Both the position numbers and the translations under genes were made by a program. Below, in pieces: positions 17,127-27,246 of a DNA stretch of 64,000 nt. Origin of the DNA: an uncultured Eubacteriales bacterium (GTDB lineage: Bacteria; Bacillota; Clostridia; Oscillospirales; Acutalibacteraceae). The stretch is taken from the NCBI GenBank assembly GCA_934692675.1, contig CAKUUD010000002.1:235775-299774 (forward strand), written 5' to 3'. The notes beneath the pieces were generated by a model. The model worked only from the letters and a program-made list of their open reading frames with translations, searched no databases and was not told where the DNA came from. Within the stretch, counting starts at the first letter, position 1. Each line of letters opens with the position of its first letter.

Positions 17127-17432
17127 TTAAAAAATTCCCAGAGTCGTTAGTCCGGATAATTTAATCATTCTTTCCAAATTCCTTGGTACATTAACAACTT
17201 TTAATTTACCTCTTAAAGAAGTCATTAATTTGTATCTTCCCATAATCAATCCTATTCCCGAGCTATCCATAAATCTAACTTCACCAAAATCTAATTTGAG
17301 AAATAAAGGAGAATATTTTTCTATATACTCATCTATGGTCTCTCTTATGTCTTTGGCTGTATGATGGTCGATATCTCCTTCTATTACGGCAACCACGCAT
17401 CCCTTTTTTTCAGGCAAAATTTTAACTGCCAT
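17127..17432 (-). CDS. spoIIAA: Anti-anti-sigma factor SpoIIAA
   Basis: STAS-domain protein, 101 residues. The phosphorylatable Ser lies in the conserved FMDSSGIGLIMGRYK loop (about residue 58). In its unphosphorylated form it displaces SigF from SpoIIAB. An excellent AAGGAGG ribosome site precedes the ATG, and a SigH-like promoter lies about 40-65 bases upstream, matching the known entry of the spoIIA operon into the sporulation cascade. Confidence 0.95.
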   Translation of the reverse strand: MAVKILPEKKGCVVAVIEGDIDHHTAKDIRETIDEYIEKYSPLFLKLDFGEVRFMDSSGIGLIMGRYKLMTSLRGKLKVVNVPRNLERMIKLSGLTTLGIF

Positions 17433-17470
17433 TAATTTTTACCTCCTTGTTTTAGGTTTTACTAATAAAC

Positions 17471-17497
17471 ATTCAAATATCAAAAAGCATGTCCTTT
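17471..17497 (-). promoter_or_regulatory. SigH-type promoter of the spoIIA operon
   Basis: On the minus strand AAAGGACAT (17489-17497) is separated by 11 bases from TTTGAAT (17471-17477). This fits the SigH consensus RWAGGAnnT and nGAAT. The distance to the spoIIAA start is 38 bases. I see no clear Spo0A box (TGTCGAA) beside it. Confidence 0.65.
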
Positions 17498-17510
17498 TTT
17501 ATTATAAAAT

Positions 17511-17543
17511 GAACACCCTCTATCACTATGATAAAGGATGTTC
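17511..17543 (-). terminator. Hairpin after valS
   Basis: On the minus strand GAACATCCTTTATCA pairs (with some G-T pairs) with TGATAGAGGGTGTTC around TAG; only a short ATTTTAT follows. Probable terminator of the tig-valS block. Confidence 0.6.
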
Positions 17544-17588
17544 ATTGCATATTTTGTAGAAATAAGTCATCAATAAAATTTTTTTAAT

Positions 17589-20192
17589 TTATTTTAATTT
17601 CGATATTTCTTCAAGTATTCTTTTAGATTTGTCAGCGAGCTTATTTGCCAATTCACGAGCTCCGTCCACTATTTCTTTTGGAGCTTTTGAAAGGAATTTT
17701 TCATTTTTTAATCTCGATTCTGCTTGAAGCAGTTGTTTATTTACACTTTCAAGTTCTTTATTTAATCTTGCTATTTCTTCTTCTCTGTCAACCAGCTCGT
17801 CTACGGGAATGTAAATTTTTACATAATCATTAACAGCGGAAACTAATTTTTCATCCCCTCTATCCGAGTTTATTTCAACCGATTTAGCATAAGCCATCTT
17901 GCAAATAATATTTTCGTATTTTTTCAATACTTTGCATATTTCTAAATTGTCACTGTCAATATAAATTACGGTTTTTTTGCCATGCGAAACATTCATTTCA
18001 CTTCTCATATTTCGTATAGATTTTATCACAGACATCAATACGTTAATATTATATTCGGCATTCTTATTTATATACTTTTTATTGAACTCAGGATATTTTT
18101 CTATCATTATAGAACCATCGATATTCTGGAAAGATTTCCAAATTTCTTCAGTAACAAAAGGCATGAACGGATGGAGCAATTTTAAAATGCTATCCACAAC
18201 GAAAAGTAACACTTCTTTTTTACCTTCTATTTTTGAAAATTCAATATACCAATCGCAAAACTCATCCCATACAAAATCGTATATGTTTTGAGCTGCTATT
18301 CCGAGTTCAAATTTATCCAAATTATTTGTAACTTCTGAAATAACTGTATTTAATCTACTTATAATCCAGCTATCGATATCCCCTATTTCTTCAGGGATTC
18401 CTTTTTCTAAGGCTTGATTATCAGTATTCAAATGTATAAATCTTGCGGCATTCCATATTTTATTAGCAAAATTTCTGCTGGCTTCAACTTTTTCGTTAAA
18501 AAATCTCATATCATTTCCAGGGCTATTCCCTAGCATGAGTGAAAATCTAAGAGCATCAGCGCCATATTTTTCAATTATTTCTAGTGGATCCACACCATTA
18601 CCTAAAGATTTTGACATTTTTCTTCCTTGTGAATCTCTCACAAGACCATGAATTAAAATATTTTCAAAAGGCTCTTTTCCGGTCATTTCAAGTGACGAAA
18701 AAATCATCTTAGCAACCCAGAAAAATATTATATCATAGCCGGTAACCAAAACATTCGTAGGATAAAAATAATCAAGTTCCGGTGTTTTTTCCGGCCAGCC
18801 CAATACAGAAAACGGCCAAAGACCCGATGAAAACCAAGTATCTAAAGTATCATTGTCCTGATATATCTCATTCGATCCACAGTGTTTGCACACATCAGGA
18901 GTATCTTTGGATACAGTCATTTTTCCACACTTTTTGCAATACCACACGGGTATTCTGTGACCCCACCAAAGCTGTCTTGATATACACCAATCTTTTATAT
19001 TTTCCATCCAATGAAAATAAATTTTACTAAATCTTTCGGGAACAAATTTTGTTTTGTTATTTTTTACGCAATCGATAGCAGGTTTGGCTAACTCATCCAT
19101 TTTAACAAACCACTGAGTAGAAACTCTGGGTTCTACCGTTGTTGAACATCTATAACATGTGCCTACATTATGATGAATAGATTCTGTTTTTTCCAGATAT
19201 CCGCCCTTGCGCAAAAGTCCCACTAATTGATTTCTGGCTTCATATCTATCAAGCCCTTTGAACAAAATTGCATTTTCATTCATTTTTCCATTTTCATCCA
19301 TAACGTTTATAATAGGTAAATTATGTCTTTGACCTACTTCAAAATCATTGGGGTCATGAGCAGGAGTAATCTTCAAAACTCCGGTTCCAACTTCTATGTC
19401 AACGTAATCATCGGCAATTATAGGTATTTCTCTTTCCACTACTGGTACAATTACTTTTTTACCTATCAAATGGGAATATCTAGGATCTTTCGGGTTTACT
19501 GCAAGCGCTACATCCCCGAACATTGTTTCAGGTCTTGTTGTAGCAACAGTAACATGGTCAAGCGAATCTACCAGTTTATAATTTATATGCCAAAAATTCC
19601 CATCCATTTCTTTGAAATTAACTTCCGAATCAGATATAGATGTTTTGCAATTAGGGCACCAATTTATAATTTTTTCTCCTCGGTAAATAAGCCCTTTCTC
19701 ATATAATTTTACAAAAAATTTTCTTACAGCTCTGCTGCACCCTTCATCCATTGTAAAACGTTCTCTGGACCAATCACACGAGGCACCTAATTTTCTTAAC
19801 TGATTTACAATATTGCCGCCGTATTCTTTTTTCCACTGCCATGTTCTTTCCAAAAATTTTTCTCTGCCGATTTCTTCCTTAGACAGCCCTTCTTTTTTAA
19901 GCTGCTCTACAACCTTGGCCTCTGTGGCGATAGAAGCATGATCGGTACCTGGTACCCACAAAGCTTCAAATCCTTGCATCCTTTTAAATCTTATAAGAAT
20001 GTCTTGCATAGTTTCATCTAAAGCATGCCCCATGTGGAGCTTCCCCGTAATATTTGGAGGAGGCATAACTATAGTAAAAGGCTTTTTATGGCTATTAACT
20101 TCAGCTTTAAAATATCCCTTTTCTTCCCATTCTTTATAAATATTTTCTTCAACATCTTTAGGATTATATATTTTATCCATTTCTTTTTTCAT
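17589..20192 (-). CDS. valS: Valyl-tRNA synthetase
   Basis: Class I synthetase charging tRNA-Val, with editing of mischarged threonine. Start at ATG 20192 because AGGAGG lies 7 bases before it; an ATG two codons earlier is too close. The resulting protein has 867 residues. MPPPNITGKLHMGHAL carries the HIGH motif (HMGH, about 53-56); VPGTDHASIATEAKV follows; a zinc-knuckle-like CxxC pair sits in the middle; the KMSKS motif appears as GRKMSKSLGNG. The C-terminus is the usual ValS coiled coil (EEEIARLNKELESVNKQLLQ region). No T-box leader is present because it is an internal operon gene, 15 bases after engB. Confidence 0.96.
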   Translation of the reverse strand: MKKEMDKIYNPKDVEENIYKEWEEKGYFKAEVNSHKKPFTIVMPPPNITGKLHMGHALDETMQDILIRFKRMQGFEALWVPGTDHASIATEAKVVEQLKKEGLSKEEIGREKFLERTWQWKKEYGGNIVNQLRKLGASCDWSRERFTMDEGCSRAVRKFFVKLYEKGLIYRGEKIINWCPNCKTSISDSEVNFKEMDGNFWHINYKLVDSLDHVTVATTRPETMFGDVALAVNPKDPRYSHLIGKKVIVPVVEREIPIIADDYVDIEVGTGVLKITPAHDPNDFEVGQRHNLPIINVMDENGKMNENAILFKGLDRYEARNQLVGLLRKGGYLEKTESIHHNVGTCYRCSTTVEPRVSTQWFVKMDELAKPAIDCVKNNKTKFVPERFSKIYFHWMENIKDWCISRQLWWGHRIPVWYCKKCGKMTVSKDTPDVCKHCGSNEIYQDNDTLDTWFSSGLWPFSVLGWPEKTPELDYFYPTNVLVTGYDIIFFWVAKMIFSSLEMTGKEPFENILIHGLVRDSQGRKMSKSLGNGVDPLEIIEKYGADALRFSLMLGNSPGNDMRFFNEKVEASRNFANKIWNAARFIHLNTDNQALEKGIPEEIGDIDSWIISRLNTVISEVTNNLDKFELGIAAQNIYDFVWDEFCDWYIEFSKIEGKKEVLLFVVDSILKLLHPFMPFVTEEIWKSFQNIDGSIMIEKYPEFNKKYINKNAEYNINVLMSVIKSIRNMRSEMNVSHGKKTVIYIDSDNLEICKVLKKYENIICKMAYAKSVEINSDRGDEKLVSAVNDYVKIYIPVDELVDREEEIARLNKELESVNKQLLQAESRLKNEKFLSKAPKEIVDGARELANKLADKSKRILEEISKLK

Positions 20193-20207
20193 GGTCATTC
20201 CTCCTAA

Positions 20208-20795
20208 TTAATTATCACAATAATCCGATATGATATTTTTTATTTTTTCTATACCTTCGCCTGTTTGAGATGAAAAAATAATCCTAGGAATATCTTCATA
20301 GGAAGACAACTCCTTTTCCATCATTTTTTCCCTCATTTGACGATTAGTTTTATTTAATTTATCGCACTTCGAAGCAACTATTATAAACGGAAAATTTTGA
20401 GAACTCAAAAACTCTATCATCTGCATATCTAGCGCCGATGCCGGATGCCGTACATCTATTATTTGTATTATTAATTTAATATTGCGATCTTTTTCAAAAT
20501 ATCCTTCTACCAACTCAGACCAGCGCTTTTTTTCCTTAAAAGATACCTGAGCGTACCCATATCCGGGCAAATCCACAAATCTAATGTTTTTTAATTTATA
20601 AAAATTTATATTGATAGTTTTACCGGGTTTAGAGCTCGTCCTTGCCAAAGATTTTCTATTTAATATTTTATTTATCAGAGAAGACTTTCCTACATTAGAC
20701 TTCCCTGAAAATACTATCTCGGGAATATTTTCTTTAACTAGTTGTCCCAAATTACCGATTGATTTTTCAAAATTTGCTTCATTGAAATTTATCAT
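20208..20795 (-). CDS. engB: Ribosome biogenesis GTP-binding protein YsxC/EngB
   Basis: A small TRAFAC GTPase needed for 50S ribosome maturation. 195 residues with G1 FSGKSNVGKSSLINK, the switch I KPGKTININFY, G3 FVDLPGYGYAQ, G4 ASKCDKLNK and a late SSQTGEGIEK (G5). Located directly after lon, as in B. subtilis (lonA-ysxC), and before valS, all on the minus strand. Confidence 0.95.
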   Translation of the reverse strand: MINFNEANFEKSIGNLGQLVKENIPEIVFSGKSNVGKSSLINKILNRKSLARTSSKPGKTININFYKLKNIRFVDLPGYGYAQVSFKEKKRWSELVEGYFEKDRNIKLIIQIIDVRHPASALDMQMIEFLSSQNFPFIIVASKCDKLNKTNRQMREKMMEKELSSYEDIPRIIFSSQTGEGIEKIKNIISDYCDN

Positions 20796-20820
20796 TTTAA
20801 CCTCATGTACATTAATTTAA

Positions 20821-23145
20821 TCATTTAACTATAGCAATATCCAAAACTTCACTTATATTAGTTACCTTAACGAACTTAATCGATTTTTTAACCACATCTT
20901 CAACTTCTTCGAGGTCACTTTCGTTTTCTTTTGGAATTATCACTGTTTTCAAACCATTTTTGTAAGCTGCCATTGTCTTTTCTTTTAAGCCACCGATAGG
21001 CAATACTGCACCTTTTAGCGTGATTTCACCAGTCATAGCTATATCGTCCCTGACTTTATAACCTGTTAAAGCGGATACCAACGCCGTGGCAATAGTAACA
21101 CCGGCCGAAGGCCCATCTTTTGGAATTGCGCCTTCCGGAGCATGTATGTGCATATCAAATTGTTTATAAAAATCTTCGTTTATACCTAATTTTTTGGCAT
21201 TCCCTCTAATATAACTAATCGCTATATTTACAGATTCTTTCATAACATCGCCAAGCATACCGGTTATCTGAACTTTGCCTTTTCCTTTCATTAAAAGCAC
21301 TTCAACAGGCAACACTGTGCCGCCAACCGCAGTCCAGGCTAGGCCATTTACGATGCCCGCTTCTCCGTTTGCCATATACTCTTTCTTGTATTTTTCACAT
21401 CCCAAAATTTTCTTTACATCTTTCACATTTATTTTTATAGATTCAATTTTGGAATCCGATACTACTTTTTTTGCAGTTTTGCGCATAATTTCAGATATTT
21501 TTCGTTCTAATTCTCTTACGCCAGCTTCTCTCGTATAAAATTTAATTATGAAATCTATTGCTTTGTCGCTTATAACAAAATTTACATTAGTAAGCCCATG
21601 ACGCTTTAATTGTTTAGGGATCAAATGATTTTTTGCTATATGAAATTTTTCTTCCTGGGTATAACTACAAAGTTCTATCACTTCCATGCGGTCGTACAAA
21701 GGAGCAGGAATTTTAGTTTTATCGTTTGCAGTCGCAACAAATAACACCTTGCTTAAATCAAAAGGAACTTCAAGATATCTATCATAAAATTCACTGTTTT
21801 GCTCGGGGTCCAAAACTTCAAGCAACGCAGATGAAGGGTCACCATGATAATCTTTAGATAACTTGTCTATTTCATCCAAAAGCATGAGCGGATTATTGGT
21901 TCCACACTGTTTTATTGAAGAAATTATCCTTCCGGGAATAGCTCCTACATAGGTTTTTCTGTGTCCTCTTATTTCGGATTCGTCTCCCAAACCGCTCAAA
22001 GACATCCTAACATATTTTTTCCCGATAGCTTTTGCCAACGAACGTGCTATTGAAGTTTTTCCCACGCCCGGAGGCCCTACCAAGCATATAATCTGCCCTT
22101 TTATGTTCGGCACCAATTTCCTTACCGACAAAAATTCCAGTATTCTTTCTTTCACGGTTTTTAGTCCAAAATGTTCTTCGTTAAGAATTTTTGCAGCTCC
22201 ATCTATATCTAAAATGTCTTCGGAAGATTTATTCCACGGCAAAGAAATACACAAATCCAAGTAATTTCGTATTATATTGGCTTCCGGCGAACCACTTGGA
22301 GTTTTGTATAAGTTGTCACATTCCTGTTTAAGCTTCTCGTATGTATCTTTAGGCAGTTTAAGCTTTTTTATTTTTTTTAAGTATTTTTCAGATTCTGTTA
22401 CGGGGTCACCAAAATCTCCTAATTCATCAGAAAGAATTTTGATCTGTTCCCTAAGCAAATAATCTCTCTGGGATTTTTCGAGTTTATCTTTTACCTTTAA
22501 GGCAAGTTCTTTCTGATAAAATAGAATATTATTTTCTTGAGATAATAATTTTATAAATTTAACGATTCTTTTCTCAAAATCCAGTTCAGATAACAAACTT
22601 TGCTTATCATTTGGTTGAATTGAACTATTAAAAATCATGTTATCTACCGTTTCCACTGAATTGCCGGTATCATCAACGTCTATAAGCAATTCTACAGGAA
22701 CTTGAGGAGATAAATCTACATTTTCCGCAAAAATCACCTTAGCTTCTCTGATCAAAGCTTTTATTTCATCGGTATCGTTTAGAAAAAGGCTTTCTTTTTT
22801 CTCGATTTTTGCAATAATAAATTCTTTTGAGTCATCAAAACTTTTGGCTTGCGCTCTGCAAATCCCCTCTACAAGTACTCGCATGGTTTTATCGGTACGT
22901 TTTAAAATCTGTTTAATTTTAGCTAAAACACCAAAATCATAAATTTTATCTGCTTCCGGCACGTCATCTTTAATATTTTTTTGGTTAGCCAAAAATATCA
23001 GCTGATTAGAATTCATAGCTTCTTCCACAGCCAATATTGATTTCTTTCTTCCAATATCCAAATTTACAGTTATTCCCGGGAACATAACAAATCCCCGTAG
23101 TGGTAGAACAGGGATTTCGCGTTCAACTAAATTTATAGTATCTAT
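20821..23145 (-). CDS. lon: ATP-dependent protease Lon, probable non-canonical start codon
   Basis: Serine-lysine AAA+ protease. Walker A GPPGVGKTS, Walker B LMLLDEIDK, and the protease domain with DGPSAG (catalytic Ser, residue 660 counted from ATG 23085) and GGLKEK (Lys). The first ATG in frame is at 23085 (754 residues), but family-conserved sequence continues upstream in frame: EREIPVLPLRGFVM, the usual Lon N-terminus. This upstream open stretch runs to a stop at 23152-23154 and holds no ATG, GTG or TTG. GGAG lies 10 bases before ATA 23145 and 4 bases before ATT 23151, so AUA or AUU initiation is the likeliest reading. Coordinates given use ATA 23145. It lies between clpX and engB. Confidence 0.88.
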   Translation of the reverse strand: MDTINLVEREIPVLPLRGFVMFPGITVNLDIGRKKSILAVEEAMNSNQLIFLANQKNIKDDVPEADKIYDFGVLAKIKQILKRTDKTMRVLVEGICRAQAKSFDDSKEFIIAKIEKKESLFLNDTDEIKALIREAKVIFAENVDLSPQVPVELLIDVDDTGNSVETVDNMIFNSSIQPNDKQSLLSELDFEKRIVKFIKLLSQENNILFYQKELALKVKDKLEKSQRDYLLREQIKILSDELGDFGDPVTESEKYLKKIKKLKLPKDTYEKLKQECDNLYKTPSGSPEANIIRNYLDLCISLPWNKSSEDILDIDGAAKILNEEHFGLKTVKERILEFLSVRKLVPNIKGQIICLVGPPGVGKTSIARSLAKAIGKKYVRMSLSGLGDESEIRGHRKTYVGAIPGRIISSIKQCGTNNPLMLLDEIDKLSKDYHGDPSSALLEVLDPEQNSEFYDRYLEVPFDLSKVLFVATANDKTKIPAPLYDRMEVIELCSYTQEEKFHIAKNHLIPKQLKRHGLTNVNFVISDKAIDFIIKFYTREAGVRELERKISEIMRKTAKKVVSDSKIESIKINVKDVKKILGCEKYKKEYMANGEAGIVNGLAWTAVGGTVLPVEVLLMKGKGKVQITGMLGDVMKESVNIAISYIRGNAKKLGINEDFYKQFDMHIHAPEGAIPKDGPSAGVTIATALVSALTGYKVRDDIAMTGEITLKGAVLPIGGLKEKTMAAYKNGLKTVIIPKENESDLEEVEDVVKKSIKFVKVTNISEVLDIAIVK

Positions 23146-23166
23146 TTTAATTCAACTCCGTTTCTT

Positions 23167-24510
23167 TTATGAAGCATCTGAATTTTTCGACTTTTTCTTA
23201 AATAATTTATCTGAATTTATGGATATAAATACTGGTTCTCTATTTTCATTATATAAAAATTCAGGTTCACGTTTTCCGTTAATAACATCTTCATCTATGA
23301 CCACTTTTTCTATTGTGTAGTCTGATGGGACGTCAAACATAACCTGTTGCAAAGTTTCTTCGATTATAGATCTTAGTCCACGAGCACCGATTTTTCTTTC
23401 GATAGCTTTCTTTGCAACGGCTCTCAGAGCAGAATCTTTAAATTCAAGTTCTACCTTATCCAAATCAAATAATTTTTTATACTGTTTAATAAGAGAATTT
23501 TTAGGTTTGGTCAAAATTTCAACAAGTGCGTCCTCATCCAGACCCTTCAAAGTGGCTATAACAGGCAATCTTCCTACCAGTTCGGGTATAAGACCATATT
23601 TTACAAAATCTTGAGGAATTACATTTTCCATCCAATTTTTTGCATCTATTTCTTTTCGAGTTAACACGGTAGAACCAAATCCCAAGGAGGATGTACTAAT
23701 TCTTTTTTCAATTATTTTCTCGATACCTTCGAATGCCCCTCCGCAAATGAACAGTATATTAGAGGTGTCTATTTGTATAAATTCCTGCTGAGGGTGTTTT
23801 CTGCCGCCTTTCGGAGGAACATTTGAAACTGTGCCTTCAATAATTTTTAAAAGTGCTTGCTGAACGCCCTCGCCACTTACGTCACGAGTTATAGAAGCGT
23901 TTTCTGATTTTCTTGCAATTTTGTCTATTTCATCTACATAAATTATGCCACGTTCTGCTTTTTCTACATCAAAATCCGCTGCTTGAATTAATCTCAAAAG
24001 TATGTTCTCTACGTCCTCGCCAACATAACCCGCTTCAGTTAGAGTGGTAGCATCGGCGATGGCAAAAGGAACATCCAAAATTTTTGCTAAAGTCTGCGCA
24101 AGCAATGTCTTGCCCACGCCGGTCGGACCTAAAAGTAGTATATTACTTTTTTTTAGTTCTACGTCGCTGCCGCTCTCTCCAAAAAATATTCTCTTATAAT
24201 GGTTGTAAACAGCCACAGATAAGGCAAGTTTTGCCTTATCTTGACCGATTACATATTCATCTAAATATTTTTTTATCTCATGAGGCTTAGGAAGCACTCT
24301 GTCATCAGACTTCTTAGATTTATTAACGATAGAATCACTATCCAAAGAAATTTTTCCAACTTCTTCATCCAAGATAGAAACGCAAAGTTCAACACACTCA
24401 TCGCAAATACACACGCCAGGACCAGCTACTAACTTTTTGGCCTCATCCTGCGGTTTACCACAAAACGAACAACACAATTCTCTATCTCTGCTTCCTCTAT
24501 TTATACTCAT
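23167..24510 (-). CDS. clpX: ATP-dependent Clp protease ATP-binding subunit ClpX
   Basis: AAA+ unfoldase that feeds ClpP. 447 residues. The N-terminal zinc-binding domain has CSFC and CDEC ligand pairs (14-39). The AAA domain shows [15 protein letters not shown] (Walker A), IIYVDEIDK (Walker B), the GYVGEDVE pore loop and [11 protein letters not shown]. The C-terminal part includes [10 protein letters not shown] (sensor 2). It follows clpP by 36 bases and ends just before lon, within the tig-clpP-clpX-lon-engB-valS block. Confidence 0.97.
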   Translation of the reverse strand: MSINRGSRDRELCCSFCGKPQDEAKKLVAGPGVCICDECVELCVSILDEEVGKISLDSDSIVNKSKKSDDRVLPKPHEIKKYLDEYVIGQDKAKLALSVAVYNHYKRIFFGESGSDVELKKSNILLLGPTGVGKTLLAQTLAKILDVPFAIADATTLTEAGYVGEDVENILLRLIQAADFDVEKAERGIIYVDEIDKIARKSENASITRDVSGEGVQQALLKIIEGTVSNVPPKGGRKHPQQEFIQIDTSNILFICGGAFEGIEKIIEKRISTSSLGFGSTVLTRKEIDAKNWMENVIPQDFVKYGLIPELVGRLPVIATLKGLDEDALVEILTKPKNSLIKQYKKLFDLDKVELEFKDSALRAVAKKAIERKIGARGLRSIIEETLQQVMFDVPSDYTIEKVVIDEDVINGKREPEFLYNENREPVFISINSDKLFKKKSKNSDAS

Positions 24511-24546
24511 GATATATCACCGATTCTCCTTAACTGTCAATTTTTA

Positions 24547-25128
24547 TTATCTATGGATCATAACTTTATCAATTATTCCATAATTTTGAGCCTCTTGAGC
24601 ACTCATAAAGTTGTCTCTTTCGGTATCAGAAGCAATAACTTCAAAAGGTTGACCTGTTTTTTCAGCCAATATCTTGTTAAGTTTTTCTTTCGTTTTTAAA
24701 ATATGCTGCGCATGAATATTAATATCCGTCGCCTGACCTTTCGCGCCACCGCTGGGTTGATGAATCATGATATCACTATTAGGAAGAGCAAATCTTTTTC
24801 CTTTAGTACCAGCCGCGAGCAAAAACGCTCCCATGCTCGCCGCAAGACCTATACATATTGTAGAAACATCACATTTTATATACTGCATGGTATCATAAAT
24901 AGCCATTCCATCCGTTACAGAGCCGCCGGGACTATTTATATAAAGACTGATGTCTTTAGAAGCGTCTTGACCTTCCAAGTACAAAAGTTGAGCTACGACT
25001 AAGCCTGCACTTGCCGAATTAACTTCTTCATTAAGCATAATAATTCTGTCATTTAAAAGTCTTGAAAAAATATCATATGAACGTTCGCCACGACCGGTTT
25101 GCTCAACTACATAAGGTACTAAACTCAT
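24547..25128 (-). CDS. clpP: ATP-dependent Clp protease proteolytic subunit ClpP
   Basis: Tetradecameric serine protease core. Start placed at 25128 ([16 protein letters not shown]), with GAGGAG about 9 bases upstream, giving 193 residues. The catalytic triad is visible: Ser98 in GLAASMGAF, His123 in MIHQPSGG and Asp172 in [20 protein letters not shown] and the C-terminal YGIIDKV are standard. Sits between tig and clpX, as in many clostridia. Confidence 0.97.
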   Translation of the reverse strand: MSLVPYVVEQTGRGERSYDIFSRLLNDRIIMLNEEVNSASAGLVVAQLLYLEGQDASKDISLYINSPGGSVTDGMAIYDTMQYIKCDVSTICIGLAASMGAFLLAAGTKGKRFALPNSDIMIHQPSGGAKGQATDINIHAQHILKTKEKLNKILAEKTGQPFEVIASDTERDNFMSAQEAQNYGIIDKVMIHR

Positions 25129-25202
25129 TTGCAATATCTCCTCATAATATAGATTTTTCCGTAATTAGTAATTTGCAATAAATATGTTTTTATTCAACAA
25201 AC

Positions 25203-26489
25203 TTATTCTTCTACTCTGTTTTCTTTTATAATTTTTAATGCTTTTGAACTAGAAATATCTTTCTTAATATCGTCTTCAGCGATAAATTTCTTAACTTGTT
25301 CAGGTTTCATTTTGTAGCCATCTGCTATTTTTTTGTATTCGTTTTCAATATCTTCAGGAGTTACTTCGATATTTTCAAGCTCAGCAACTTTTTTAAGACC
25401 TAAACTAAGTTTTACATGATTAATAGCTTGTGGGCGGAAAGTGTTTTCCAAATATTCTTCGTTGGTTCCGGTGTATTTTAAGTAATTTTTCAAATCAAGA
25501 CCTTGAGCTTTCAATTTGTATTCGAAATCTCTTACGAGTTCTCTTACTTTGCCTTTTATCAAAGCATCCGGAATATCAGCTTTTACAAGTTCAATAAATT
25601 TATCTATAGTTTCATTTTCAATTTTATTTTCTGCTTCAACTTTTTTAGATTCCGAAATTTCTTTTTTCAAATTGCTTCTGTAATCTTTTACGTTTTCAAA
25701 TTCACTTACATCTTTTACAAATTCGTCGTCAAATTCAGGAAGTTCTTTACGTTGAATTTTATTTAATTTAACTTTAAAAACAGCATCCTTATCTGCAAGA
25801 GAAGCCGCATGATAATCTTTTGGGAATTTTACATTTACATCAAATTCATCATTTACTGCATGACCTACAACTTGCTCTTCAAAGCCTGCAATGAACTGAT
25901 GAGAACCGAGTTCCAAATCTACTCCTTCGGCTTCTCCACCTTCAAAAGCCTTACCATCTGCAAATCCCTTGAAATCTATGTTAACTATGTCTTTTAGTTC
26001 TGCTTTTCCATCTTCGCAAGATACTAAACGTGCATTTTTTTCACAGATAGCTTTTATTTTTTCATCTATGTCTTTTTCTGAAACGCAAATTCTAGGTTTT
26101 TTCGAAACTTTGATGCCTTTGTAATTTTCAACCGTAACTTCAGGCATAACAGTTACTTTAACTTTAAATGTTAAGCCATCTTCTTTGCTCATTTTTACCA
26201 GCTCAAAATCTATATGGTCATCAACGAGTTCCAATCCAGCTTTTTTGGCAGCGTTATCGATAGCATCAGGATATAATGCATTTATTGCGTCTTCGTAGAA
26301 TATTCCTTCTCCATAAAATTTTTCAATGAATTTTCTTGGAGCTTTGCCTTTTCTGAATCCTGGTACGGAAATATTTTTCTTTTTGCGATCAAAAATTTTG
26401 TCTACTTCCTTGTTGAATTCTTCGGGAGAAATAAAAATTTCTAATTCCCAACGGTTAACATCCACTTTATTTGACGACTTTAATTCCAT
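25203..26489 (-). CDS. tig: Trigger factor (ribosome-associated chaperone)
   Basis: Peptidyl-prolyl isomerase and chaperone at the ribosome exit tunnel. 428 residues: N-terminal ribosome-binding domain with the FRKGKAPRKFIEK signature (G-F-R-x-G-K-x-P) at about 42-55, an FKBP-like domain (DIVNIDFKGFADGKAFEGG; FIAGFEEQVVGH) and a helical C-terminal domain. First gene of the minus-strand block with clpP, clpX, lon, engB and valS. Confidence 0.96.
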   Translation of the reverse strand: MELKSSNKVDVNRWELEIFISPEEFNKEVDKIFDRKKKNISVPGFRKGKAPRKFIEKFYGEGIFYEDAINALYPDAIDNAAKKAGLELVDDHIDFELVKMSKEDGLTFKVKVTVMPEVTVENYKGIKVSKKPRICVSEKDIDEKIKAICEKNARLVSCEDGKAELKDIVNIDFKGFADGKAFEGGEAEGVDLELGSHQFIAGFEEQVVGHAVNDEFDVNVKFPKDYHAASLADKDAVFKVKLNKIQRKELPEFDDEFVKDVSEFENVKDYRSNLKKEISESKKVEAENKIENETIDKFIELVKADIPDALIKGKVRELVRDFEYKLKAQGLDLKNYLKYTGTNEEYLENTFRPQAINHVKLSLGLKKVAELENIEVTPEDIENEYKKIADGYKMKPEQVKKFIAEDDIKKDISSSKALKIIKENRVEE

Positions 26490-26556
26490 TTAAAAATCAA
26501 TCCTTTCAATTGTAAAACAAATTAATAATATGTATCCCAATATTCATAAGTCCGGC

Positions 26557-27246
26557 TCATACCACAAATTTGGGGCAAAATTTTAAATAATCACAAGAAA
26601 TCAGACTAAAATCTATTCCCTTATAATTTCCTAATTTTACCTTTCTGTCAGCTCCGCTACCATGAATATGTCCATAATAACATTTTTTTACTTTTCTTTC
26701 AATCAAAATATTAATAATTTCTTGAGATTCTTCAAAATTGTATACCGGAGGATAATGAAGAAACACGATAGGCTCGCCACCAAGCCTTTTTGCAATATTC
26801 AAAGAAGTATTTAGCCTTCCGAGTTCTCTAAAATAAATTCTTCTATCTTTCCTAAAATCCATAGTGCACATCCACCCTCTTGTTCCGCATATACAGTGAT
26901 CTCCCACGCGGATGGCAGAGTTATGAACGATTGACAAAGAATTTAAATTATTATCTTTAAAGAAATTTTCAATTTTACGTTTTGTAGACCACCAATAATC
27001 GTGGTTGCCTTTGATAAGCACTTTCTTTCCGGGCAAACTATCTATAAATTTAAAATCTTCATAGCTTTCTTCAAAATTCATTCCCCACGATATGTCCCCG
27101 GCAATAACAACCGTGTCATTTTCAGTAATTTTTTCAATCCAATTACTTTTTAGTTTTTCTACATAATTACTCCATCCTTTAAAAACATCCATCGGCTTAT
27201 CTACGCCCAATGATAAGTGAAGGTCGGAAATAGCATAAATTGACAC
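26557..27246 (-). CDS. Metallophosphoesterase
   Basis: Calcineurin-like phosphoesterase of 229 residues with the metal ligands in order: ISDLHL (D-x-H), VIAGDISWG (GD), IKGNHDYWW (GNHD), FLHYPP and YGHIHG. It resembles the small cytosolic family often linked with nucleotide or RNA metabolism; the substrate is not predictable. Its GTG start immediately follows the TGA stop of the M19 dipeptidase gene, indicating translational coupling. Confidence 0.85.
   Translation of the reverse strand: MSIYAISDLHLSLGVDKPMDVFKGWSNYVEKLKSNWIEKITENDTVVIAGDISWGMNFEESYEDFKFIDSLPGKKVLIKGNHDYWWSTKRKIENFFKDNNLNSLSIVHNSAIRVGDHCICGTRGWMCTMDFRKDRRIYFRELGRLNTSLNIAKRLGGEPIVFLHYPPVYNFEESQEIINILIERKVKKCYYGHIHGSGADRKVKLGNYKGIDFSLISCDYLKFCPKFVV

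Noticed and set aside
20193..20207. Possible T-box leader before valS
   Set aside because: valS begins 15 bases after engB, so there is no room for a T-box.
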